From Nitrososphaeria archaeon (GTDB lineage: Archaea > Thermoproteota > Nitrososphaeria > Geothermarchaeales > JDFR-13): 64,000 bases of DNA. Below the pieces are notes generated by a model. It did not search any database. It was given only the letters and a program-made list of their open reading frames with translations, and was not told the DNA's origin. The position numbers and the translations under genes were made by a program. Positions 42,556-51,209 of this stretch are shown here, one piece after another (the first letter of the stretch is position 1; each line of letters opens with the position of its first letter). Location: the NCBI GenBank assembly GCA_027078545.1, contig JALWXN010000004.1:640737-704736 (forward strand). Reading direction: 5' to 3'.

Positions 42556-43062
42556 ATGAAGAAGTACCTTATCCCAATCCTTTTTATATTTGCCCTTATA
42601 GTCATTGGTCTAAACCTCTCCAACCTGTTTATGCGTGGGGAGTCGATCCCCAAGATATATCTGGATCAGGACAGATGTGCCCAGTGTGGGATGGTGATTA
42701 GCAGGGCGGAGTACGCCGCCCTGGCATACAGGGTAGATACTGGGGAATGGGTGAAGTTCGACGATATCGGATGCCTGCTTAAATATATGATCGAGAATGG
42801 TGGGACCTCCAACTTTCGCGACATATATGTGGCTGACTACAACACTGGTGAGTTGATAGGGGCTGTGGACGCATTCTTTGTCAGGGCCTCCGCCGAGGAT
42901 GTATCCACCCCTATGTCAAGCGGAATAGTGGCGTTCAAATCCCTGGGTGATGCGGAGGCCTTCTCCAACAGGTATGGAGGCACGGTATACACCTTCCAGG
43001 AGCTATACTCCTGGGCCGCCTCCAACCCGGGCGTGATTTATCAGAAGGAGATGTCGATGTGA
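42556..43062 (+). CDS. nosL: NosL copper chaperone, membrane-anchored form
   Basis: Delivers copper(I) for assembly of NosZ centres. A 168-residue protein with an N-terminal membrane helix (residues about 4-25) and the NosL metal motif CAQCGM (C41, C44, M46), then the FDDIGCLLKYM segment and a second ferredoxin-like repeat. Bacterial NosL is usually a lipoprotein with a lipobox cysteine; none is seen here, so the helix probably acts as the anchor. Three bases separate it from nosZ, and GGGGGTAGAGG serves as ribosome binding site. Confidence 0.9.
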   Translation: MKKYLIPILFIFALIVIGLNLSNLFMRGESIPKIYLDQDRCAQCGMVISRAEYAALAYRVDTGEWVKFDDIGCLLKYMIENGGTSNFRDIYVADYNTGELIGAVDAFFVRASAEDVSTPMSSGIVAFKSLGDAEAFSNRYGGTVYTFQELYSWAASNPGVIYQKEMSM

Positions 43063-43066
43063 GGTG
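43061..43066 (+). promoter_or_regulatory. Shine-Dalgarno site that favours a TTG start
   Basis: GAGGTG overlaps the end of nosL and is six bases before TTG 43073, the same spacing as at nosZ. It argues that the next gene begins at TTG 43073 rather than the in-frame GTG 43064, which lies inside the site. Confidence 0.5.
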
Positions 43067-43072
43067 GTCATA

Positions 43073-43624
43073 TTGGATAGGATGATGATCCTCAAGATCG
43101 TGCTGGTCGTGGCGCCACTCATAGCTATAGCCCTCCCGCTTTGGAGCCTACGTGTACACCCAGCTTTCATGGGTCAGAAGTGGCTGGACATCGATGTATG
43201 GGGATATGGGGCTGTAACAGGACCTTTAGATAGTCTAAACATTGCAAACCACTATGTAGGGCTTAAAGAGATCAGGCCTGAGGAGATGTTCGAGCTGAAG
43301 TTGCTACCCCTTCTATATCCCTTGATGGCGGTAGTGAACGGGCTTATACTCTTCGGGGATGAGGCGAAGTATAGGGTTGGGAAGTGGCTCGGCCTAGCCA
43401 CATTGATAGGTGTGGTTGCCTATTTCCAGTGGTGGCTATACAGATACGGACATGATATAGACCCTAAATTAGCTAGGATTGAGATAGACCCCTTCACACC
43501 GTATGTAACGGGCTACTACAAGATAGCCAACTTCGAGATCATAGCCTTCTTCAACATTGGCTACATCATCCTGCTCGTGAGCTACATCCTATCCCTCTAC
43601 CTCAGGAGGAGGGAGTATGGGTGA
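43073..43624 (+). CDS. Small membrane protein of the nos operon, family not recognised
   Basis: A 183-residue protein with about four hydrophobic helices: residues about 5-23, 78-96, 104-122 and 153-176. Extra-membrane segments include HPAFMGQKWLDIDVWGYG, the loop YRYGHDIDPKLARIEIDPF and NIANHYVG. Several His and Met residues (HPAFM, GHD) lie near the predicted membrane edges. It sits between nosL and nosD, with its stop overlapping the nosD start (TGATG). A part in copper handling, quinol electron supply or NosDFY function is inferred only from position. Clade II nos clusters carry a membrane gene called nosB next to nosZ, but I cannot confirm homology. Confidence 0.75.
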   Translation: MDRMMILKIVLVVAPLIAIALPLWSLRVHPAFMGQKWLDIDVWGYGAVTGPLDSLNIANHYVGLKEIRPEEMFELKLLPLLYPLMAVVNGLILFGDEAKYRVGKWLGLATLIGVVAYFQWWLYRYGHDIDPKLARIEIDPFTPYVTGYYKIANFEIIAFFNIGYIILLVSYILSLYLRRREYG

Positions 43625-45045
43625 TGACCAACATCCAGAGAACCCTCTCCATCCCAATACTCCTTTTTATCGCCCTTATCCTTGCTCAGCCCGTAGACGG
43701 GTTGGTGGGTAACTCCTCCATATACGATGATCTCGGGAATAGATACTCCTCCCTCGGGGAGGCTGTGAGGGAGGCATCCCCAGGCTCAACAATATATGTC
43801 GAGGGTGGTATCCATAGAGGCGGTATAGTCATCGATAAACCCCTAAGCTTAGTAGGTATAGACAGGCCAGTTCTCGACGGTGAGTATAGTGGTAGCGTTG
43901 TCACTATAGAGAACACTGAAAATGTCTCGATAACAGGCTTCAGGATTGAGAGGAGTGGACGGGTATACTCCACCGAGGACTCCGGGGTAAAGATCATCAA
44001 CTCCACAAGAGTATTTATACGGTACAATGTGTTCGACGACGTCTTCTTCGGGATACTGGTCAAGGATAGTAGGGGTGTCGAGATAGTAGGGAATAATATT
44101 ACTGGGATTGATGAGTACTATCTCTCCGACAGGATGCATGGTATCTACAACTGGTACTCCTACAACATATCGATTATAAACAATACCTTCCGCTATGTGA
44201 AGGACGGGGTCTATAACGACCATAACTATGACACGGTCATTGCTAACAACACATTCCGCTACGGCCGCTACGGTGTACACCTGATGTATAGCGATAGGTT
44301 CGTGATAGAGCGGAATGATATCTCTGGCTTCATAGCAGGGATGGCCCTGATGTATAGTGAGAATTTGACGATACGATATAACAAGATACATGGGAATAGG
44401 GTAGGTGGCATTGGTGAGGGCCTATTCATACCTGAGACCGACAACATATTGATCGAGCATAACTGGATAGTCGGGAATGTGGTGGGGATCAATATTAGGT
44501 ATACTCCATATACGCCCGGCAAATACTCTATTATACGGTTCAACGTGATAGCCTACAACTATGTGGGGCTCCATGTAGATACTGATAGCGAGGCGGAGGT
44601 CTATGGGAACGACTTCATAGAGAATGTCCAGGAGATTAGGTATATCGGCTATACCAAGAGCAGGATAAAGTGGTATAGCGAGGAGCTAAGGATAGGTAAC
44701 TACTGGTCCGGGGTCAAGGCCTTCGACTCCGATGGAGACGGCCTTGTCGATGTGCCCTATACCCTGGTCGACCCGCTATACCGTTTTATAAGGGAGCACC
44801 GTGAGCTGAGCGTATACTACCTCAGCCCTGTCTACGAGGTCCTCGATATCGTGTTTAAATACTCGTATGAGAGCCCCCTCCAGGGCCTGATAGAGGATCC
44901 ATACCCGTTGAGGGAGCCATACAATATTGATAGGCTAGACCTAACCATTTACATTGAGAACCTTCCATATACACTTGTGTTGACCCTGATACCCATGTAT
45001 ATCGTCTATAGAGGTGTATACCGTGCTAGAGGTAAGAGGGGTTAA
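43624..45045 (+). CDS. nosD: NosD, extracytoplasmic beta-helix maturation protein
   Basis: Works with NosFY in building the sulfide-containing CuZ cluster of NosZ. A 473-residue protein with a signal peptide (residues about 6-27) and a right-handed parallel beta-helix of repeated NosD/CASH-type turns (ISIINNTFRYVKDGVYND, VIANNTFRYGRYGVHLMYSD, NLTIRYNKIHGNRVGGIGEG). A DSDGDGLVD calcium-type loop follows near residue 368, and a hydrophobic C-terminal helix (LVLTLIPMYIVYRGVYR) suggests membrane anchoring. ATG 43624 overlaps the previous stop; a GTG three bases earlier is possible. Confidence 0.93.
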   Translation: MTNIQRTLSIPILLFIALILAQPVDGLVGNSSIYDDLGNRYSSLGEAVREASPGSTIYVEGGIHRGGIVIDKPLSLVGIDRPVLDGEYSGSVVTIENTENVSITGFRIERSGRVYSTEDSGVKIINSTRVFIRYNVFDDVFFGILVKDSRGVEIVGNNITGIDEYYLSDRMHGIYNWYSYNISIINNTFRYVKDGVYNDHNYDTVIANNTFRYGRYGVHLMYSDRFVIERNDISGFIAGMALMYSENLTIRYNKIHGNRVGGIGEGLFIPETDNILIEHNWIVGNVVGINIRYTPYTPGKYSIIRFNVIAYNYVGLHVDTDSEAEVYGNDFIENVQEIRYIGYTKSRIKWYSEELRIGNYWSGVKAFDSDGDGLVDVPYTLVDPLYRFIREHRELSVYYLSPVYEVLDIVFKYSYESPLQGLIEDPYPLREPYNIDRLDLTIYIENLPYTLVLTLIPMYIVYRGVYRARGKRG

Positions 45046-45898
45046 CAAGTTTTTCGGGGATTACCAGGTGTTGAAGGATATATCCTTCAGCCTCGGCCCT
45101 GGGGAGGCTGCTGTCCTCCTCGGGCGTAACGGGGCTGGGAAGACCACCCTCCTGAGATGTATAGCGGGTATCCTACGGTATGAGGGGGAGGTCCTTGTCG
45201 AGGGTATAGACATGGCTAGGGAGCCTATAGAGGCTAAGAAGAGGATCGGCTACCTCCCCCAGGTCCCCCCTGTCAGGAGCGACGTCACAGGGTATGAGCT
45301 CTTCAACATGTATACCGAGCTACACGGGATAGACCTCGACGCCGATGAATGGTTTGAGAGGTTCGCCCTCCACGACGCGATGGATTTATATATCGACGAG
45401 TATAGCGGGGGTATGAGGCAGAGGCTCTTCCTAATGATGACGATAGCCCACGACCCCAGCCTGGTTCTCATGGACGAGCCTATGAACAACCTGGACAGCC
45501 TGGGTAAGAAGCTCCTAATCGACATAATCAACGAGATGAAGGGGCGTGGCAAGAGCTTCCTAATAAGTGTCCACAGGGTCTCAGACTTCATAGCATATGC
45601 CGATGAGATCCTCGTGGTGGATGATGGGAGGCTCCTCTTCAAGGGCCCGGTCACCCGCCTATTCGAGGGCCTAGGGATATCCCGTATATTCATCTACGCC
45701 CCGGACGGGCTTGAGAGGAGGATGGTTGAGGAGGTAGGTGGGGAGAGGATAGGAGAGAATAGAGTAGTTGTCGAGGCGGAGAATATCCATGAGACCGTTA
45801 TCCGCCTCGTCGAGATGGGCGTGAGGAGCTTCTTCATCGAGGAGCCAGGTATCGACGTGATTATCAGGAGGCTGAGGAGGGATGAGGACGGTCTATAG
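45014..45898 (+). CDS. nosF: NosF, ABC transporter ATPase of the Nos maturation system
   Basis: The ATPase that drives NosY, thought to move a sulfur species for the CuZ cluster. 294 residues: Walker A GRNGAGKTT near residues 37-45, signature YSGGMRQRL near 131-139, Walker B LVLMDEP near 150-156 and a switch His in ISVHRVSD. GTG 45014 overlaps the nosD end by 32 bases; a GTG three codons later is an alternative. The C-terminal 70 residues form a small regulatory domain. Confidence 0.92.
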   Translation: MYTVLEVRGVNKFFGDYQVLKDISFSLGPGEAAVLLGRNGAGKTTLLRCIAGILRYEGEVLVEGIDMAREPIEAKKRIGYLPQVPPVRSDVTGYELFNMYTELHGIDLDADEWFERFALHDAMDLYIDEYSGGMRQRLFLMMTIAHDPSLVLMDEPMNNLDSLGKKLLIDIINEMKGRGKSFLISVHRVSDFIAYADEILVVDDGRLLFKGPVTRLFEGLGISRIFIYAPDGLERRMVEEVGGERIGENRVVVEAENIHETVIRLVEMGVRSFFIEEPGIDVIIRRLRRDEDGL

Positions 45899-46706
45899 CC
45901 TGGCCCGTGAAGAGTTTCTGAGCGGGCTTAGGAATAGATGGATACTTGTATACTCACTCTCATACCTACTCCTGGCGATAGCCATATCACCCTTCTCCCT
46001 GGCAGGGCTCAACATCCTGGGTATGAAGGCGGTTGGCAAGGTCCTATCCGCATTGATAAATATATCGCTATACCTAGTCCCCCTAATATCCCTGATAACC
46101 TCGACGGTCGCTATAGTGGGGGATAGGGAGACGAGATATCTTGAGTGGCTAATGTCCAACCCAGTCTCCGAGAGGGCCTACCTACTCGGCAAGTTTATAG
46201 GTCTCTTCCTATCGATAACTGTGGCCACCCTCCTAGGCTTCGGGGTTGCAAGCTGGTTCGTCATCCTATTCCTACCGCCGGAGGACGTGTCTAAATACTT
46301 CCTCCTAATCTCTGTCGCCCTACTACTATCAGCGGTATACGTGGCTATGGGGCTACTGATAAGCGTCCTGAGCAGGACACGCTACCACGCACTGGGCACA
46401 GGCTTCCTCATATGGTTCTTCACAGTCTTCGTCTTCGACCTATTCGTGATGAGCTTCCTACTAAGCCTCCTAAACGACCCACTACTCGCCTCCATAGCCG
46501 CTACACTCAACCCGATACAGGGTATAAGGCTCAACATGATCTCCGTCATAGATCCCGAGATGACCTTCCTAGGCTTCACAGGGATAGGTGAGCTGAGGGA
46601 GAATGTATGGCTCGTACTAGGGACTTCGCAGGCGGTGGTGATCGGCTACACAATCCTATTCGCAGGATTGGCATATCTACAGCTGAGGAGGCAGGACGTG
46701 ATATAG
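45882..46706 (+). CDS. nosY: NosY, ABC-2 type membrane permease of the Nos maturation system
   Basis: The membrane partner of NosF. 274 residues with six hydrophobic helices (about 18-38, 57-77, 105-130, 139-164, 174-200, 245-266) and the ABC-2 loop DRETRYLEWLMSNPVSERAYLLGKF near residues 80-104. The conserved late segment NPIQGIRLNMI near 208-218 is a NosY mark. ATG 45882 overlaps nosF by 17 bases. It is the last gene of the operon; the next gene starts 40 bases on with its own TATA-like GATATATGG. Confidence 0.92.
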   Translation: MRTVYSLAREEFLSGLRNRWILVYSLSYLLLAIAISPFSLAGLNILGMKAVGKVLSALINISLYLVPLISLITSTVAIVGDRETRYLEWLMSNPVSERAYLLGKFIGLFLSITVATLLGFGVASWFVILFLPPEDVSKYFLLISVALLLSAVYVAMGLLISVLSRTRYHALGTGFLIWFFTVFVFDLFVMSFLLSLLNDPLLASIAATLNPIQGIRLNMISVIDPEMTFLGFTGIGELRENVWLVLGTSQAVVIGYTILFAGLAYLQLRRQDVI

Positions 46707-46746
46707 CCCCCATCCTATAAGGGCTTGAACGATATATGGGCTTTGT

Positions 46747-48108
46747 ATGGATGGTCAGCTAGGGAGGCTTCTCCACCCAAGGAGCGTAGCGGTTATAGGT
46801 GCGAGTAGTAAGCCGGGTAAGATCGGGAATGAGATACTGAGGCTCCTCGTATCCAATGGCTATAGGGGCAGGATATACCCAGTTAACCCGAGGGGTGGGG
46901 AGGCCTATGGAATAAGGTTCTACACATCGATCGACGAGCTGCCAGGAGATATAGACCTCGCATTGATAGCCCTCCCCGGTGAGCAGGCCGTGGATAGTCT
47001 AGAGGCGATGGCTACACGTGGCCTCGGAGCAGCGGTGATATATGCCTCTGGCTTCGCTGAGCAGGGGAGGGCTGAGCTAGAGGGGAGGATTCGGAGGATA
47101 GTGGAGAGGTATGGAACCAGGGTTGTAGGCCCAAACTGTGCAGGCTTCATAAACTGGGCCGCCAACCTATATGCAGGCTTCGTGCCGGATGTAAAGCCTG
47201 GGGAGATGGCCCTGATAAGCCAGAGCGGGGCCTTCTCAGCGGCTGTGAACCACTACCTAGGTGTGAAGGGCCTCGGCCTGGGGCTCCTCATAACCCTTGG
47301 GAACAAGGCGGACGTCGCGGAGTGGGAGCTGATAAGGCATCTCGGGGATCAGCATCCAGTCTACATGCTCTATATGGAGGGGCTAAGGGAGGGTGAGGGT
47401 AGGAGGCTGGCCCTAGCCATCAAGGGTAGTGGGAGGCCAGTGGTCATACTCAAGACCGGGTGGACAGAGGCGTCTCAACGGGCCCTGGCAAGCCACACAG
47501 CCTCCCTTGCAGGGGACTACCGCCTCTTCAGAACGATTATGCGTGGGGCTGGTGCATACCTGGTTGGCGACTATGTCTCCCTGGTCGATGTTGCGGAGGC
47601 GGTGTATAGGCTCAAGCCCCCCAGGGGTGGTGGGATAGGGATAGTTACGAATGGCGGCGGCCCAGCGGCTGTCCTCATGGATCATCTGGGGAGGCTTGGA
47701 CACAGCCCCGGCCCAACGCCTAGGGAGGTCGTGGATAAGCTGGGCTTCCTTAGGCCACATATGCAGAGGGGGAACCCCATAGACTTGACGGCCGATGGTG
47801 GGTCTGACTACTACTACCACACTGTCAAGACTCTGATGGAGAGTAGCTGGCCCGGTGTACTGGCCGTCCTCCACGTCCCGCCGAGCTTCGTAGACCCTGT
47901 GGAGGTGGCTAGGGCCGTCGGCGAGGCATATAGAGACGGTGGTGAGTCTAAGCCCCTGATCCCCCTCTTCCTAGGCCCCCGCTACGTGGAGGCGTGGAGA
48001 GTACTGGATAGGTATGGCCTCCCGAGGATGCTTACATATTCATCGGCGGCGGAGGCGATAGACTATCTACTGGCTAGGGGTTTGAGGGGCGGTCCCCCCT
48101 CTCGATAG
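46747..48108 (+). CDS. ADP-forming acyl-CoA synthetase alpha subunit-like protein (second orphan paralogue)
   Basis: A 453-residue protein with a CoA-binding domain (VAVIGASSKPGKIGNEIL near residue 14), PVNPRGGEAYGI near 46-57, GPNCAGFINW and SQSGAFSAAV. The phospho-histidine is H250 in ASHTASLAGD. It has the alpha-subunit layout of ADP-forming acyl-CoA ligases but no beta subunit nearby. It differs clearly from the 33702 paralogue (GPNCAG here, GPGSIG there). The last 35 bases overlap the convergent protease gene. Confidence 0.82.
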   Translation: MDGQLGRLLHPRSVAVIGASSKPGKIGNEILRLLVSNGYRGRIYPVNPRGGEAYGIRFYTSIDELPGDIDLALIALPGEQAVDSLEAMATRGLGAAVIYASGFAEQGRAELEGRIRRIVERYGTRVVGPNCAGFINWAANLYAGFVPDVKPGEMALISQSGAFSAAVNHYLGVKGLGLGLLITLGNKADVAEWELIRHLGDQHPVYMLYMEGLREGEGRRLALAIKGSGRPVVILKTGWTEASQRALASHTASLAGDYRLFRTIMRGAGAYLVGDYVSLVDVAEAVYRLKPPRGGGIGIVTNGGGPAAVLMDHLGRLGHSPGPTPREVVDKLGFLRPHMQRGNPIDLTADGGSDYYYHTVKTLMESSWPGVLAVLHVPPSFVDPVEVARAVGEAYRDGGESKPLIPLFLGPRYVEAWRVLDRYGLPRMLTYSSAAEAIDYLLARGLRGGPPSR

Positions 48109-48943
48109 GGAGGGGGATATACTCCACCCCCGGCCTCCTCTGCTGTGCCTGTGGATAGAGATCCATCAGCTCATAGATCTCAGGCGGTATCTCAGTCTTC
48201 ACGTTTAGCCCGAGCTCCCTAGCCTTCTCCGGGGTTATTGGGTAGCTATGTGTCCACTCGCCCCTCGTCAATATATCGGCGACCTCCCTAGCCCTCTCCT
48301 CACCCATCCTATCCCTGAGCAGCTCCGTAATCACCTCCCTCATCTCCCGTATCGACTTCTCCGCTATATCGGCCAGGACTAGGAACTGGTCACCAGCCTT
48401 ATCACCCTTCTCCCTAGCCACCTTCACGATGCTGGGGGCCGGCATAGGAGGTGTCTGCCCACCGAGACCAACCTGTGGATCTAGTGGGCCCAAAACGGCG
48501 GACTCGTCCATCCATATCTCGTCAGCAGCCAAGGCTATCAAAGTCCCGCCAGACATCGCGTAGTGGGGTACGATAACCACCTTCTTGGCGGGATGCTTCT
48601 TCAAAGCCCTCGCGATCTGCGACGCCGCTAGTACTAGCCCACCAGGCGTGTGTAGGACCAGCGCTATAGGCTTGTCTCTAGGCGTAGTCCTTATAGCCCG
48701 GAGAACCTCCTCCGAGTCCTCAATATCGATATACCTATAGATCGGTATGCCTAGAAAGCCAACCCTCTCCTGCCTATGGATCATCGTTATGAAACGCATG
48801 CCATACTTCCGCTCCAAGGCACGCAGCATCCCAAGCCTCGCAGCTCTCAGATTCCTAGCCTGGATATACGTCGAGAAAGGCATGATGAAGAAGAGGAGCC
48901 AGAAGAGCAGCCAGATTATTGAGGTGAAGTCGATACTATCCAT
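48074..48943 (-). CDS. Membrane-bound ClpP-fold serine protease (SDH/DUF114 family)
   Basis: A 289-residue ClpP-class peptidase anchored by an N-terminal helix (residues about 8-25). The fold's oxyanion segment LVLHTPGGLVLAASQIARAL near 95-114 and the catalytic Ser in HYAMSGGTLIALAADEI near 128-144 are present. GPLDPQVGL near 153 carries the family's Asp. ATG 48943 is preferred to 48988: a TATA-like AATAATTTAT lies at 48991-49000, too close to the earlier ATG. Probably degrades membrane or stress proteins. Confidence 0.82.
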   Translation of the reverse strand: MDSIDFTSIIWLLFWLLFFIMPFSTYIQARNLRAARLGMLRALERKYGMRFITMIHRQERVGFLGIPIYRYIDIEDSEEVLRAIRTTPRDKPIALVLHTPGGLVLAASQIARALKKHPAKKVVIVPHYAMSGGTLIALAADEIWMDESAVLGPLDPQVGLGGQTPPMPAPSIVKVAREKGDKAGDQFLVLADIAEKSIREMREVITELLRDRMGEERAREVADILTRGEWTHSYPITPEKARELGLNVKTEIPPEIYELMDLYPQAQQRRPGVEYIPLPIERGDRPSNP

Positions 48944-49042
48944 CTGTAATGTAAGTCTACCGATAAACTCTGGGAGTGGCTGAATCATGAAATAATTTAT
49001 CTAGCTTGATGGACTTAAAGTCGGCATATTATCAAGATCTGG

Positions 49043-50227
49043 CTATGGGTTTTCTACGGCTCTCTGCATTAGTCTGCGGTATACCGTGAATCCTATTATG
49101 TAGATTATGACTGCTGTTGATAGTCCGTATATGGCGTCCCATAGGAGGTTGGTGGTTGGTATGTCGTAGATTATCATGTCCCTCATTGACTTGACTAGTC
49201 TGCTGACTGGGTATATGTTGGCGAACTCCCTGAGGTATGTCGGTAGTATGATGTCTGGTATAACTATCCCGCCTAGGAACATGAGTGGGAAGGCTATCAT
49301 GTTGGCTAGGGCGTTGGCTCCCTCAATCGTCTTGGGGAGCATGGAGAGGATTAGGCCTAGGCCGGTCATGAATAGGCTTCCTATGAGTGAGAAGGCTATT
49401 ATCACGGCCATCCTGTCGGGGGTCAGCAGTGTATAGTCCGCACCGAGTATGAGCCCGCCTAGGACGATCGAGGCTATCGAGACGCCTACAGCTAGGAAGT
49501 TGCCCAGCGTGTCTGAGAGTAGCATGGCTGTGCTGCTCATAGGGCTGCTAAGAATGACTTTTAGGAGGCCCTCCTGCTTCTTCGATATTATGCTCATGAC
49601 CCCTGTGTATAGCCCTATGAATAGGACCTCGACACCTATCATCGAGATTACCCAGTAGAGGACGAGGCCACCCCTATTCATCACGACCCTGGGCTCCACA
49701 CCCTCCGTGACGGTCTTGACAGGGTCTGCTAGGAACCTTACCCAGCCAATCATCTGTTCGGGCACCACATTGCTCTCCTCCACAAAGGTGACTATCCCCT
49801 CCCGTATCCTGTCCTCGAAGCCGGAGACAACACCCTCCACTATCCTGGCGGCCGTCTCGGAGTCGCTGATGTTCTCCAGGTAGTAGATCTCGACGCGGCT
49901 GGGCATCCTTATATCTCCCTGTTCCGTCACGTTGGCCATGTATACAGCCACGTCTACCGAGCCGTTCCTAAGCATGTCTAGGGCCTCGTCCCTACTCGAG
50001 GCATTGACTATTGATAGGGTCTCTATCTCGAGCATCACGTCCTTCAATAGGTTGTCCTCACCAGCTACTGCAACCTCCACGGTCACGTCGGATGGGTTTG
50101 CGAAGATCGTGGTGAATATTGTTAGGAGTATCAGGGGAAAGACCACTACCCAGAAGGCCACCTCCTTACTCCTAACAAGGCTCGTGGCGTAGGAGTATAC
50201 CTGTGCGAGTAGCTGCCATAGACTCAT
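49043..50227 (-). CDS. ABC-2 type transporter permease (export)
   Basis: A 394-residue membrane protein with one N-terminal helix (about 22-42), a large extracytoplasmic domain (about 45-180) and five further helices. The conserved ABC-2 tract SIISKKQEGLLKVILSSPMS near residues 212-231 links it to the ATPase encoded immediately upstream, with which it overlaps by ATGA. The layout is that of drug or lipid exporters of the YhgE/ABC2_membrane_3 type. The substrate is unknown. Confidence 0.88.
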   Translation of the reverse strand: MSLWQLLAQVYSYATSLVRSKEVAFWVVVFPLILLTIFTTIFANPSDVTVEVAVAGEDNLLKDVMLEIETLSIVNASSRDEALDMLRNGSVDVAVYMANVTEQGDIRMPSRVEIYYLENISDSETAARIVEGVVSGFEDRIREGIVTFVEESNVVPEQMIGWVRFLADPVKTVTEGVEPRVVMNRGGLVLYWVISMIGVEVLFIGLYTGVMSIISKKQEGLLKVILSSPMSSTAMLLSDTLGNFLAVGVSIASIVLGGLILGADYTLLTPDRMAVIIAFSLIGSLFMTGLGLILSMLPKTIEGANALANMIAFPLMFLGGIVIPDIILPTYLREFANIYPVSRLVKSMRDMIIYDIPTTNLLWDAIYGLSTAVIIYIIGFTVYRRLMQRAVENP

Positions 50228-51129
50228 GACAACTTCTCACCCGTCAGGGATATGAATACCTCTGAGAGGCTGGGCTCAACCACCTCTATCCTGGTGAACC
50301 TGACGCCCCTCTCCCTCAGGGCGTGTACGATATCCTCAACAGTCAGCCTCTCCAGTGGGTAGCGGTACATCATGCCCACCTTCTCAGGCTCCACCCCATC
50401 TATTGCCGGGGCCTCCCCCTCGGGTATGAGTACGGCGGCCTTGGGGTGGGGCATATACCGCTTCTTAAGCTCCTCGGGCTCACCCTTCTCGATCACCCTC
50501 CCCCGATGCATTATGTAGACCTGTGTAGCGAACCTCTCGACCTCCTCCCCATCGTGGCTGGAGAAGACTATGAGCCTATCCCCCCAATGTGTAATGAGTA
50601 GGGACCACAGCTCCTCCCGGGCCTTGGGGTCTAGGCCTGAAGCCGGCTCGTCGAAAACCAGTATCTCGGGGTCGTGTATCAATGCGGCTGCTATGGCGAG
50701 CCTCCTCCTCATACCCCCGCTCAGCTTCGAAACCTGCCTGTTACGGGCCTCCCACAGTCCAACAGCCTCGAGGAGCTCCTTGCCACGCCTCTTAGACTCG
50801 AATATTGAGAGGCCGTGTAGGAGGCCGTAGTAGACGAGGTTGTTCATAGCGGTTAAGTGTTTGTAGAAGGGCATGTCCTGGGGGGCGAAGCCTATGAGCC
50901 TCCTAGCCTCCACCCAGCCGTCCCCCCACATCGAGTACCCCTTAACCAGTACCTCCCCGGCATCGGGCTTGAGGCTCCCAGTAATCATGGAGAGGGTCGT
51001 CGTCTTACCACTCCCATTTGGACCCATTAGGGCGTATATCCCCCTATCCATCTCGAGGTCGACATTCTCGACAGCAACGACGCCGGATGGATACTTTTTC
51101 CTGAGGCCCCGGGCGACTAGGAGAGACAT
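50224..51129 (-). CDS. ABC transporter ATPase (export type)
   Basis: A 301-residue ATPase: Walker A GPNGSGKTTT near residues 34-43, signature KLSGGMRRRL, Walker B EILVFDEPASGLDPKA and the switch His in FSSHDGEEV, with a C-terminal extension typical of CcmA/DrrA-type exporters. ATG 51129 is chosen, where MSLLVARGLRKKYPSG begins. The longer open frame to 51267 would run through the TATA box and the perfect inverted repeat upstream. It forms an operon with the permease. Confidence 0.9.
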   Translation of the reverse strand: MSLLVARGLRKKYPSGVVAVENVDLEMDRGIYALMGPNGSGKTTTLSMITGSLKPDAGEVLVKGYSMWGDGWVEARRLIGFAPQDMPFYKHLTAMNNLVYYGLLHGLSIFESKRRGKELLEAVGLWEARNRQVSKLSGGMRRRLAIAAALIHDPEILVFDEPASGLDPKAREELWSLLITHWGDRLIVFSSHDGEEVERFATQVYIMHRGRVIEKGEPEELKKRYMPHPKAAVLIPEGEAPAIDGVEPEKVGMMYRYPLERLTVEDIVHALRERGVRFTRIEVVEPSLSEVFISLTGEKLS

Positions 51130-51171
51130 ATAATTATTACCCCCAGCCCCGTGACGCATATATTCCCATCT

Positions 51172-51186
51172 CGATAAATATAAAAA
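51172..51186 (-). promoter_or_regulatory. TATA box of the ABC exporter operon
   Basis: On the minus strand CTTTTTATATTTATC lies about 43-57 bases before ATG 51129. It is the strongest TATA-like element in this gap and lies directly downstream of the inverted repeat at 51190-51209. Confidence 0.5.
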
Positions 51187-51189
51187 GCC

Positions 51190-51209
51190 TTGTCGAGTAT
51201 GCTCGACAA
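51190..51209. promoter_or_regulatory. Perfect 8-base inverted repeat beside the ABC exporter TATA box (candidate operator)
   Basis: TTGTCGAG (51190-51197) and CTCGACAA (51202-51209) are exact reverse complements with a 4-base spacer. The repeat lies immediately upstream of the TATA box of the exporter operon, as in archaeal operators for drug-responsive regulators. It could in principle be an RNA hairpin, but it is upstream of the predicted transcript. Confidence 0.5.

Noticed and set aside
43849-44391. Open minus-strand frame of about 180 codons opposite nosD
   Set aside because: The plus strand encodes an unmistakable NosD beta-helix; the antisense frame has no recognisable motif or promoter.
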